Shown piece by piece: positions 40,401-52,334 of a stretch of DNA of 64,000 nt. Numbering within the stretch: the stretch's first letter is position 1; each line of letters starts with the position of its first letter. The notes beneath the pieces were generated by a model. The model saw only the letters and a list, made by a program, of their open reading frames with translations. It ran no database searches and was not told the origin of the DNA. Position numbers and translations under genes: made by a program. Origin of the DNA: Anas platyrhynchos (lineage: Eukaryota; Chordata; Aves; Anseriformes; Anatidae); NCBI RefSeq assembly GCF_047663525.1, contig NC_092597.1, forward strand, positions 22,894,001 through 22,958,000. Reading direction: 5' to 3'.

Positions 40401-43363
40401 AGTCATATTTTCATCTGGAATTAAAATACTCCCGTGCTTTCTTTTGACAATGTTATATTGATCTTTTTTTGTATTCCAGACAGTACAACAAGTTGCGAAA
40501 TCTAGTGAAGGATGCCCGTCATGACTGTATAGTGTTTGCTAATGAATTCCACCAGCATTCATACCGGCCAAGAGAGAAGGGAGAATTGATGGAGAAATGG
40601 CAGACCAGGTTTGCTTTAACTTGCATAGTACTACACTGAATAACATCATGACATTGTATGTAGAAATATTAGTAGACACTGGCTATGTAAGAGTTCATGC
40701 TCTTCCTCTGCTTAGCTCTGGAACAGTTCACAATAATTATAAAAGTCCAGAATGTCCTTTTGTGATTAAGAAAGTTTCAACGTTGTTTTCAGAGGAAAAC
40801 AGACAAATGTTAATTAAATGCAATAATGCTAAAATAAAAAGCATTGATCATTTTAAAGTTGGACAACAATTTTACAGGGTGCTTTAGCATAATAAACAGA
40901 ACACTTTAGATCCCATTAGATGTAGTGTCTCATAGCCTACAAACCCCACAGAGCTGGACTCCTGGCAGTTCCAACTACATTTTTCCAAGCATTCATTCAG
41001 AGGAATAATATGTGATGTTTCAGCTGGGGCACATACAGATGTACTGGGGAGGAAGCACTTTCTTTTTCTGTCCTCTCAGTGCTCTTGTGTGGCACATAAA
41101 CTTTATACCCTCAAAAATTTATGTAGCTTGTTGTATGTATCTCACAAGTATAAGTGTAAAACCAAAATCTCATTTATACAAAGTCTGCAAATGTCTTGCA
41201 AGTAGCAAATGAGATAAACCAGGAGTCTTATTTCAAACTTTGCTTTTCTAGGAGTATTTACAATGCAGCAGTCTGGTATTACAATCACTGCTTGGGTCAG
41301 ATGCCAGTTGTTATGGTAACAGAAGATGAAGATGCTATCAGGCAGTACGGAAATGAAACAGAAGGAGTGTTTGTGATTTCCTTCAAGGTAACATGCCAGG
41401 AAAATAGAAGAAGGTTGCCTTGGTGCTTCATCAAAATGACAAAGCAAGTACTTTAAAGCCCAATGTATAGTGCAAATCATTTCGGAGTTTACATGTAAAA
41501 ATTCTACAATGCTAACTCATGACTTCATTTCTCAAAGATAGCAAAGGTGTCTGACATGGGAATGTCATTAAAAATGGTGAGTGAGCAAAGCAGAGAACTG
41601 AAAAGAAAAGCAGCAGCTTTAAAGATACAGATCATCCTTCTTAGGAGCCCTTTTTATTGTTTTCCTTGTTTTTAAAGAATTTGGCACTGTGACCAATAAT
41701 AGGTTACCTCAGCCACATGTCTAAATCTGTAGTGCAAGCATTCCATAAACAGAAGTAGCCGAAATATTCAGCATTATTCTGACAGCATGTGTTAGCCTTG
41801 ACTATATAGGATACAATGATGCATGAAAAGGTAATTGATTTGTCATTTAGTTGTTGATCTCTGATACTGCTTGTATTCAGCTGGATACATGGATAGGATG
41901 TTTATGTTTAGCCGTGATAGGATATTAAGTAAAACCAACCAGATTTACTTCAAATTTGTATAAAAATGACTATGCTCAAATTGTTCCTTTGAGTGTGGTT
42001 CAAATGTAGTACAGAGAATCATACAAAATGCATACAGATAATAGTGGGTTGCCAGTTTGATGATTTTGCTGTGGCACTTTACAATAATTATGTAGCTTGG
42101 ATGGGGTATATTGCTAGCACAAGTTTGAGAATCTCTAGTTTAGGATGTTTTCCTAACAGTCATATCTCTTTTGTTATATTTACCAAATGGCTTAGGGTGA
42201 ATCTGGAACAAATCTGTGGTATTTAGAGCAGACACATCACTACCATTTGGAAATGCAGTCTGAGCACGTGTTAGCGAGCACTAGACACCTCATGAGAGCA
42301 TGAGACAGCTCGTCTATAATAGGCTTTTCAAATAAAGCATTATTAAAATAACAGTGACCTCTAAATCTTTTCTTGTTTGTTAATATATGTGCATACAGAA
42401 TTACTTGGATAACTTTTGGCCTGACTTAAAGGCTGCCCATGAACTCTTTGACTCTATAGTTCAAGCTCGGCATGAACGGGAGACTGAAAGCCAAGAAAAC
42501 AATGGAAAAGAATATCCTGAGCACTTACCCATGGAAATACTGGAGGCTGGGATCAAATCTGGAAGATATATTCAGGTCAGTTGCTATTTAGAGATTATAC
42601 ACAGAAAGATGCAGTCTTGTGCCACGTGTGATATGGAACAACTGTATCTAATTCTCAAATATAGATAATGCTGTATGAGGGCAGCATTTCTTACTTCATT
42701 TGCACAGAGTCTATATCTCAGTGAAGTTAATTTACAGTTTTTTAGCTTGTCAGCGCCTTAATTGTTGGTGGGTTTCAGTTAAGAAATAATTTAAAGAATT
42801 AGAGGCAGTAATTTGTTCTTTGCTTGACTGTTTCACTAGTGAGGTGAAAACAGAACGTGAACAGATAGACTTGAGTTTTCTTTTTTTCTTGAGATGTGGA
42901 GATTCAGTATTAGGGCAGGCAACAAAAGTAATCTTATACTGTCTATGCTTTGAATAAAATGACCTTTACCACCTTAAGTTAAATAGAGCATTTAAAAGAA
43001 CTTGGCATTCCTTTACAGAAGTGAGTGCTTAGAGGTCTCATTGTACGTTCTCTCTCTGTAGAGAGTACAGTCCTGTCCAACATAACGTAAATATCAATGA
43101 AAACAACTAATTTATCTAAAAATTGTTGGAAGAAGAAAAACGTATACTTTAAAGTTTGCTATTTAGAGATGTGGCTATTTCATTCTGTTTATTGGTTTAT
43201 TACTTTTAGGGTACACTCAATGTCAATAAACATCGAGCACAATTGGAAGCCTTTGTTCGACTTCAGGGATTTGGCAGCAAAGAAACAGGTGAAAAGACAA
43301 TGAGAGGATGTGTTCAATGACTTCTTGATGCTGTCTGTGCTTTTTATGTGATTCCACATCACC

Positions 43364-43401
<38 letters not shown>

Positions 43402-46400
43402 CTGTTCAGTTATTAATCAAGATGAAAGCTCAGATACTGCAATGCTTTTTTTTTTTTTTTTTTCCCTTTATGCTCTAGAAAGGAGGCTAGAGATTAACCC
43501 AGAGATCGGACCTCCTGAGAAGACAGTACCCTGTATATCCTCCTTCCACATTCTTAGTACCTTTGGCTGTGTTTTGGACTCTTGTCCTACTAATGAGTTT
43601 CTCTAGACTTTTTCTGAAGTTAAATATTGATGCAAATTGTTTCATTTGTGCTTGCTCAAACTTTATATGACCACTCGTTTGGTTGAAATAAATGTTTGCA
43701 TAGATGTTGGCAGGATTTTGGAGCTGGTCATTGTGATTGTAATAGGAAAAATGCTTTTAGGATCAGATCAGAACACCGGTATTGTCTTTCTGGTAATTAC
43801 TACCTTTGAGGGAACAGCACTTTTTGCTTGCACAAGTATTTTGTCTCAGCTTTCACTAGTAAATACTTTCAAATGTTCAAATTTTGAATTTTTTAGTAGT
43901 TCCTATTTCTTTTTATTTTTATTTTAAATTTAGACCTTCAAAGTGACATCCTTATTTATGGGGCCAGAGCTCGAAATCGTGCAATCCACGGTGATGTGGT
44001 AGCTGTAGAGTTACTACCTTCGCAAGAATGGAAAGGAAGGATTGTTGCCCTTTGTGAAAATGAGACGGAGGATAAAGCACCTGCAGACACCACTGGTGAT
44101 CCTATGCCCACAGGTAAAGTAGATAGAATGATACAATATTTTATTAAGACTACCTCACCTTTTTGGTCTGATCTGTATTGTAGTCTTTATTTTATAGTCC
44201 CTTCCCTGCATCTTATGAGTGTGCTGAGGTCAGAGTTAAAAGTTCAAGATTAGTTCTCTTCCTACCAGAAAATACTGTTTAATTTTGGTCTTTGCTAGTA
44301 AATATTTTCTTTTTTTTTTTTTACTAGACTTAGACATGTTTTGGTAGTAGTGAGAATCTCGCTGAATAATTTATGTGTTGTATCAGTTTAAATCTATACA
44401 ATGAGTTAGTCTTCATTAGTATCCACAGGAATAAAAGCTCATTAAAAGCTGGATGTGCCAACGATAATTTATTACAAACTTGTATTGTTTCCTGCATAAT
44501 ATAAGTTGTTAGCAATTATAATACAGATTTGTGGAAATCATTAGTTCATATTACAAAGCAATGGATCTTCTATACCTCTCCCGCGTTTGCTTTCGTGTCC
44601 CTATTTAACTCTTTAACGTACTACCAACAATGTCCCTTATTAAAAGGTAAAGTTGTTGGAATCATTCAAAAGAACTGGAGGGATTATGTGGTCACTTTCC
44701 CTTCTAAAGAAGAAAGCCAGTCCCAGGGCAGAAATGCTCAGAAAATCCTTGTTACACCTTGGGACTACAGAATTCCCAAAATCCGGATCAGTACGCAGCA
44801 AGCTGAAGCACTACAGGTAATTTGGCAGAAGCGTTTCTCAGTTCTGTATTCCTACAAAATTGCCTGGGTGTTATATGCTCTCATGATGTTTTCAAGGCAA
44901 AAAGACAGGTAGAGAACTATTAATCAAGTTAGGTTTGTGGAAGCAGGACACAGTTCAATGTGAAGAAATGTGTTCAATTCCTGTCAAAACTGTAACCTTC
45001 AGGTAATAAAGCATATCATAGTTCTGGATGCACCACAGTCCCGGTACCCTGAGCATTTGTACACTGCTCGCTTTGTGTATTTTTGTTGCTTTGTTCTCTT
45101 TTGTTTCCTGATAAATTCAGAGTCATATTAGGGGTCTGAAATGCAATAACCCTTGCAGCTTTATTGGCTCTATGACTATATATAACTGGTGAAAGTATGA
45201 AGGAGAGCTTTTCAACAAATTGCTAATGAACGATGATGATTGGCCAGCCATTCCTGTAGAAGCAAGAAACATGGCCTTGTCCATTCCTAGCTGCTGTAAA
45301 TTCCAATTGTATTCTGTGGTATAGGAATACTTGTTTACATCTTGGTTATGTCTTTTTTTTCCTCAATATTTATTTATTTCAAGATAGAGATTTTTTTATA
45401 TAATGAACCCAAATGAGTCATTTATTGGGAAATAAATGTAATTCTCAGTAAGCTTCTGATCATGGGTTTCTTTTTCCTTTCTGAAGCGTTTTTAGAGTTG
45501 CTTGTTGCTTGTCTCTTTGGATTGCTATGTTTGCCTCTGAAGAATGTTTATGTTCATTGCTTGTCAGGAGCAGATTGCTGTTTTAACAGAAGAATTGTCT
45601 TGTTGCAGGAGTACAGAGTTGTTGTGCGCATTGATTCTTGGGAATCAAATTCTGTATATCCAAATGGACACTTTGTGAGGGTTTTGGGAAGAATTGGAGA
45701 TCTTGAAGGGGAAATTGCAGCTATTCTGGTGGAGAACAGCATTTCTGTAGCCCCTTTCTCAGAAATCCAGGTTAGTCTTTGTGATTAGGTACATTCTTTT
45801 CTGTTCATTTCTAGGCTCTTGTTCCTCAAAGAGGGGGGTCCTCTTTCAGCTGAGCGTATTGGCAGCAGGCTTTTGAAAACTGAAAACTATTTTTAGAGTA
45901 TTTTTCTGGAATTACTTGTGGATATCAGTGGTTCTAGAGATACTAAGAATTTTCAAGTCAAGAATGATTTGAAGATAATCTGTTCAGTATAAGGAGATTT
46001 CAAACTCTTAGTTCTAATTTGTTGTAGACTGTTAAGATACTGATATGTTTATAGTACTGATCCTAAAGGCCAAGACCTGTTGAAATCATTGCTTTAAATC
46101 CTTTTTGTCCTCAACCAGGATGGGAAACAGCTCTCACAGGGAAGTATTTTGATTTTTACCTAAAATTAATTGAAGAAAATAAAAAGAATGTAAGAAACAA
46201 TGTACAGTGTTGATGTTGGCCAGAGCTGCAATATCACTACAGTAATATCAGTTGATAATAATATATGTAGCATTCTTTCAGATATTCTTTTACACTTTCT
46301 GGAAAGTAAATGTAGTAGACTGACTTGGAAAATGCAAGGAAAAAATTTGTCAGGGATGGAAAAGTACACCAACACAGAACTATCAATGGATTACAAAAGC

Positions 46401-49400
46401 AAGAGCTAATTTATTTTGATTTGTTGGCTTCATTTTATAGGAAAGATGTAACTGTATGTTCATCACTGTTTTTGTACAGATGAGCGAAATGCCCACGAGT
46501 TCTTCAAAGAATCCATGGAAGGTGAATCCAGAGGAGGAAAAAAAACGTCTCGACTTGAGAGATACACACTTGATATTCAGCATTGACCCGAAAGGCTGTG
46601 AGGATGTTGATGACGCGCTATCCGTTAGAACTCTGCCTAATGGCAATCTAGAGCTGGGTGTCCACATTGCAGATGTAACCTACTTTGTGGCAGCGAATTC
46701 TTACACTGATGTTGAGGCAAGAGCAAGGTAATGTATTTTCTAAAAATTAAAAAATTGCAAACTTCCAACCTCCATACGTGCTATCCTGAAGAAACATTGA
46801 GAAGTTCTGTTAATTCTTTTGGAAGAGTTCTTGTTTTTAATATTTAACCTTATGTTATATTCCATACTTTTTTTCTGTTATTACCACTGTTTTGAACTCA
46901 GACCACTGAATCGCTTTATGAAATGTATTGTTCTCTGTAGATACAAAGAAATATTGTATTTCTGTAGATACAAAGAAATGTAAACTTAATGGCCAGCAAA
47001 GATATTTGTATAGCCATTAAAATGACCTCTTTTGAGCTGAGCTTATTTTGTACAGTCCTACCTAGCTCTGCCTTTATTGCAAGTGGGAGATACAGAGGAA
47101 GGCAAACTTAGGCTTGTGCTTATACAAATAGTCGTTTTAATAATTTACCTTCAGTGCCGCATGTGTGTGTTGGGTAAGAATAACGTTAAGAACAGCCTTC
47201 TAAAATCATACTGTGTGTCACGTTCTGCTGACGCCATAGTTATTTTGCAAACTGCTTGGCAGATAAACACCAATGAGTCACAGTGAGAAGAACAGTGACT
47301 GTGTTTTATTCTTCAGGGCAACGACTTACTATTTGGCAGATCGTCGTTACGATATGCTGCCCGCTGTATTGAGTGCTGACATATGCTCTCTTCTTAGTGG
47401 AGTCAATAGGTAAGATTTGGTGATATTTCTGACAAAAGAGATTTTTGCAAGTAATTTAGTTGTTGCTACCAGTCTCTCTGTTTATTAATTGTGTGCATGC
47501 TTTGCATTGTTACTAAGTCTTCAACTGAAAGAATAATGTATGTTTAAAAATAACTTCTGTTTCTATGGTGTTCAGGGAAGGCGACTGCTTTGTAATCCTT
47601 TACCTTGCCAAAATGCATATGTGTTCCTGTTTCTCAAATGTGTTGTTACCCTGTTACCCTGCTTTTTTTTATATACAATTTACAGGGTAGGTTCGCTGGC
47701 TGAAAATGAGGATATGCAGGGTGCAGATATGATCACAGTGGATACAGCTGGCTAATAAAATATATGAATAAAAGTACCTGTTGCAGTGTATCAGTGCTTT
47801 AAAACAGATTTGGCTTTCTATCTTAGGTGCACTCTGGCCCAACAGGTAGATTGAAAATACTGCTGATGTAGTTGGTCCTCATTTATTAAGTGATGCACAA
47901 AACTGAAAGCTAAGTGTGTTATTTATCAGTATTGCTGAACACAGGTTTGTTTCATGAAGAAAAAAATTTCCAGTAAAAAAAAAAAATCAACACAGTATGA
48001 AATGTGTAAATTTGGAGCAGTTGTATGTGCTTGAAATGTGAAGCTAACCAGAACTGTTTATAACATTGTGATTTTTTTTCTTTAAGGTATGCTGTAAGCG
48101 TCTTGTGGGAACTAGAAAGAGAGTCCTATGAAATACTGAGAGTCTGCTACAATAAAACCATCATCCGATCTGCGTACAAGCTAGTCTACGAAGTAGCACA
48201 GGGATTATTAGATGGAGACACAAGTGTTGTTGATGATATCCCAGAACTGAAAGACTTGGATGAAAGAACTAGAAAGAAGAAATTGGATGAATTGGTGTGG
48301 GCAATATCAAAACTCACTGACATAGCACGGCACGTTAGAGCTAAGCGGGACAGCTGTGGTGCTCTAGAACTAGAAGGGGTAGAAATCCGAGTGCAACTGG
48401 ATGACAAAAAAAACATTCACGATCTCATCCCCAAGCAGCCACTGGAGGTGCATGAGACTGTAGCAGAATGTATGATTCTTGCCAACCACTGGGTGGCAAA
48501 AAAGATTTCAGAAAACTTCCCTCATCAAGCTTTGCTGCGTCAACATCCTCCGCCACGACAGGAATTTTTTACTGAACTTCGAGAATGTGCCAGTGCCAAA
48601 GGTTTCCCAATAGACACACGGTACCTTTTGCTACTTATCTTAACCACTTTAATTAGAGATAAGCTATTAACTATTCAGCTTTGTAATCATTACAGTACAG
48701 TCTTTTAAAAGATTTGAAATAATTCAGAATGAACATGTATGTTGGGATCTGATGAGAAGGCTGTAAGCCTCATCACATCGAGGTATCATTTCGATAGATC
48801 CCAGAGCATGAAGGCCATCAGCAGTGATTTTGTTTGGGAGCCCCCTTCCATCCATCAGCTGCGCTCTGCTGTACAAAGGGGTTTGTGAGCAGCTCAGCAT
48901 GTTTCATTCTGGACAAAAGCAGGTTTTGCTGGAGTCCTTGGTTCTCCAAGTTGCAGGAGTTTAAGTGTAGGCTATTAGGATCAGGGCAGTGTAACTTTAC
49001 TCAGAATTAACACTTTTTTGACAGGTCTAACAAAACATTGGCTGAGTCCCTGGATAAAGCAGATGATCCATTGGATCCACTTGTAAACAAACTGTTGCGA
49101 TGTATGGCCACTCATGCAATGTCGAATGCATTGTACTTCTCAACTGGCTCTTGTTCTGAAGAGGAGTTTCATCATTACGGTATCCTGTCACCTTATTTTT
49201 TATACTATTTATGTTATTTCTGAACTGTTGGGGAAAGGCAGTTGATTGCTTTGACTTATTTTCACTGCTTCCTTTTTTGTTTGTAGGACTCGCTCTAGAT
49301 AAGTACACTCATTTTACTTCTCCAATTAGAAGATATGCTGATATAGTTGTCCACAGACTCTTGATGGCAGCCACTCTGAAGGAAACTAAAGATGTTAAGG

Positions 49401-51020
49401 ATAAAGTACTCAGCAATAAGGATCTTGAGGAACTGTGCAGACACATTAATAACAGGAACAGGGTAAGATGGTCACCGTCTGTGTCTCTGTGTTTGTATGC
49501 TGCCCAGTGGAAAGGAATACCAGTCTTGACTGCAGCTTTTGGATACTACAATGCCCTAGTATCACTTATTTTTTTATTATTACTATTTTTTAACTTAACT
49601 ATCACATTTTTTCTGAGAGTAGTACTAAAAATGACTCACCTTTACCACAGATAGGATTTCCTTTCACATGTATTTTTTGGGGGATTATAGGAGAGTAAGT
49701 CATGGAAAAATGAATATAAAGACTGAAACCAAACAAGCTTATTATTTATGTAGGCTGTTTTCTCTTCTCTTTTTGTGGGGGTGCTCCCAGGCAGCCCAGC
49801 ATGCTCAGAAACAGTCTACTGAACTCTTCCAGTGCATGTACTTCAAAGACAAAACCCCAGAAACAGATGAGCGCTGCATAGCAGATGGTGTTATCTACTC
49901 AATTCGAACAAATGGCGTGCTTGTTTTTGTACCAAGGTAAGTTCATTAGAGTTGGGGCTGTTTAAAAATAAGACACAAGTATTACTGGAATGCTGTAAGG
50001 ACACCTCTGGTCCTTAAGAAAGGAAATATTAACTGATTACGCTATTTTATTTTTTGTAAACCATAGACTGCTTTTCTGTTTTCCTCTCCCCTCATGCTGC
50101 TGAATCTTAACTCATTTTTAACGGAGAACCAGTTCCAATAACCCGTAACACTGCTGTTTTTCCATTATCTGGGCATTCCGGGCTTACAGATAATGGATTA
50201 CTGACTGTATTTTACTTCTGCTTCACTGCTTTTGAAAAACCTCACTCACCATCTCATGCTGTTTTCATATATACTGCAGGGTTACTTTTTTTGATAATAC
50301 ACATTAAGTGCTTCTGAAGCAGGATTATCAAGCTACCCTGGTTGTACCTTTCTGTTGCTTTCCTATAATCCTCACTAGTCCTCCTTTGGTTTCAAAATTA
50401 GTGAGAGAACTGATAAGGGTGGAAATTCTTAACAGATTCTGTTCATGCTTTTTTGAAGATACGGAATCAAAGGTGCTGCTTATATGAAAAACAAAGAAGG
50501 CTTAGTCATCTCTTGTCGAGGTGACAGAAGCTGTGAGTGGAAGCCTGGATCGCTTCAGCGGTTTCAGAACAAAATTACTTCCACTACAACCACTGGAGAT
50601 TCAGTTACATTAAGTCTTTTCGATCACATAACAGTGAGTATTTAATCTGAAGAAAGTAAAAGGAAGTAGCATGATGAGAAATAAAATAATTGTTGAATTG
50701 CTTTTAAGGTGAAAATACTTGTGCAGACGTCCCGCTCCCATGCTGACACAATCAAGCTTGAAATAATCAAGAATGCACCGTACCAGACTTCAGCCACGGA
50801 GGTTTCCCAGAAGAATTTCAATGTGGTGAAATCTGATTTGGTAAAAGAAGTCAGCCAGTCTGCAGAAACTACCCAGCACACTCAAGAAAAAGCAAGAGTT
50901 GAAGTGATTGAAGAAGAGTATCGGCAGTACTGCCAGACAAAGGGACCAAGCTTATACCAGCTGCTAGAGGAGATCAGGGACTTGGCTCTATTGGATGTTT
51001 CAGCTGATATCAGAACTTGA
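37231..51020 (+). CDS. DIS3L: DIS3L, DIS3-like exonuclease 1 (17 coding exons)
   Basis: Catalytic 3'-to-5' exoribonuclease of the cytoplasmic RNA exosome, an RNase II/RNB family member. Coding exons: 37231-37360, 39531-39684, 40480-40608, 41252-41387, 42399-42575, 43210-43288, 43934-44113, 44647-44816, 45609-45770, 46480-46727, 47317-47409, 48087-48620, 49025-49179, 49287-49462, 49791-49936, 50459-50633, 50709-51020. All junctions are GT-AG and the phases close to 1051 aa; human is about 1054. Order: three-cysteine CR3-like motif (C32, C37, C41), PIN-like domain (about 45-185), cold-shock domains (about 240-440), RNB (about 460-840), S1 (about 865-950). The RNB aspartate cluster D475/D481/D483/D484 is intact, so exonuclease activity is expected. 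Exons include [19 protein letters not shown] and [18 protein letters not shown]. The ATG has a G at -3. The PIN domain looks catalytically dead, which separates DIS3L from DIS3. DIS3L2 is excluded because it lacks a PIN domain. The 3' end faces TIPIN. Confidence 0.96.
39531..41387 (+). other. DIS3L: DIS3L PIN-like domain exons 2-4 (degenerate active site)
   Basis: Residues about 44-183. In DIS3 the PIN endonuclease uses four acidic residues. Aligning by eye, the first (D59 in IVPDWKVV) and last (D163 in VTEDEDA) remain. The second is Ala (A87, in QTACQAVQ) and the third is Thr (T137, in [13 protein letters not shown]). This agrees with the known lack of endonuclease activity in mammalian DIS3L. 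The domain probably keeps a structural role in docking to the exosome barrel. Confidence 0.8.
43364..43400. repeat. (TA)n microsatellite in DIS3L intron 6
   Basis: An uninterrupted alternating TA run of about 35 bp, 75 bp after coding exon 6. A T17-18 run follows at about 43447-43464. Neither touches a splice site. Confidence 0.9.
46480..49462 (+). other. DIS3L: DIS3L RNB exoribonuclease domain, exons 10-14
   Basis: Exon 10 encodes the magnesium-binding signature [18 protein letters not shown] (about residues 472-489) with all four aspartates. Exon 12, the longest at 534 bp, encodes the central core including [18 protein letters not shown]. Exons 13-14 encode [11 protein letters not shown] and the RNA-binding [14 protein letters not shown]. 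No frame break or missing key residue was seen. Confidence 0.9.
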
Positions 51021-52334
51021 ACTGTAACCTAACATATGCTTGTTGATGTTCTACTCACATTCAATTTGTACAATTAAGTTTCTAAAAAACAAAACAAAAC
51101 AATATTTAAATATTTGAGTTGTTTTAAGGTAAACTAAATGTCTATTTTAAGTAAGAATTATTTTTATTAGGAATACATGTGACTTTTAAAAAGATTTTAT
51201 ACACGATAAATCTTCTAGATTTAAGACTGTAGTACATTCTTTCAGCTGCCATTCAAAAAGTTACTTGTCCTTGTTCTCCATAAACTAATTTCTTAAAACT
51301 TAATTATTTCCTGATGTCTTTCTACTTACTAGAGGTGTTAATTCCCCTCCAACACAGTTTAGCAAGTTTAACTCTTAACTACAAGCATACAAACAGCACC
51401 CTCAGTCATGCTAATCTAGAGCCTTTGTTAATTGCAGTTCTCCAGCCAGCATAAAGTAACAGCTGTTGACATGAACCTGTTCCACCTGCTGTAAAGGCTG
51501 TTCTTGTCCTAACTTCATTTCGTGTCTTAATTCAACTTCCAGAAATTCAGTTTGTTATGAACAGGCCTACCCTAAGATACTGGAGGCCAATCCCAGAGCT
51601 TTACCACAATGCTGGTAACTTTGGATTAGTTTCATGTTCATTCTACCGAAAGGTTAGTTTAGGGCTGGTGCTATTGCGTAAGATGGAAAAAGAGTATTGT
51701 AAAAGGAACATGAAACAGCTTCAAGGTAGAGGATTAGATGAAGAAATACAGCTAATTTATCAAACTATGGTCCTCTAAGATGTACTTGTCTAAGGATGTT
51801 TGACTTGCACCAGGGAGGGGGAAGTTTTCAGTGCCCATAGTGTAACAGCCTCATAACAAGAATTTCAGGTTTGACTTTCAAATTTAATCGCTTCTGTTGT
51901 GTAAGAACAAGATAGAGGTACTTGATAAGGGAGTTAAAAAAAAAATCCAGGGTGCCTGTCCAGACTTAACACTCCTGTTATAGATCTTCCATTAAAAACC
52001 TGAATACAAACTTAACCTCTCAACATCCCTGTTCATTCAGTTGGATATCAACTGTAAGAACAGGACAGAGTAGGCCAGAAAACTCATTAACACTTCCTAA
52101 ATAACATCAGTGAACAATAACAGAAGTCCCACATGCAGATGAAGGATGGTGCCCTGTTTGCCAGCATATAGAGCAATTCATTGGCAGTGAGAAGAAATCA
52201 GTTCTGCCCAGCCACACAGGCATCACAGTTAGGGCTTCCCTGCACTTCTGGAGTTGGAGTGTGAAGAGCCAGCAGCTCTTCAATAAAAAGGGTAGTACTT
52301 AACCGAAGCACCCCACCAGTTCTAAGAAAGTCGC
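51021..52334. other. Convergent 3' regions of DIS3L and TIPIN
   Basis: The 1.3 kb between the two stop codons has no coding potential. On the + strand the first canonical AATAAA after the DIS3L stop is at 52282-52287, only 48 bp from the TIPIN stop on the other strand; ATTAAA (about 51992) and variant hexamers (GATAAA about 51206) come earlier. On the minus strand, TTTATT near 51167 (AATAAA in reverse) and ATTAAA near 51884 are possible TIPIN signals. Overlapping 3' UTRs are likely whichever of these sites is used. Confidence 0.6.
52282..52287 (+). terminator. DIS3L: Candidate polyadenylation signal AATAAA for DIS3L
   Basis: This is the only canonical + strand hexamer I see between the DIS3L stop and TIPIN's last coding exon. 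If used, the DIS3L 3' UTR would be about 1.3 kb and would reach the edge of TIPIN coding sequence in antisense. Variant hexamers upstream could be used instead. Confidence 0.4.

Noticed and set aside
37231..51020. Assignment of the exonuclease to DIS3 (the nuclear paralogue) or DIS3L2
   Set aside because: The N-terminal peptide, the QTACQAV and EKWQTRS segments and the [17 protein letters not shown] exon match DIS3L, and TIPIN is the conserved DIS3L neighbour. DIS3 has an intact acidic PIN site and different neighbours, and DIS3L2 lacks the PIN domain.
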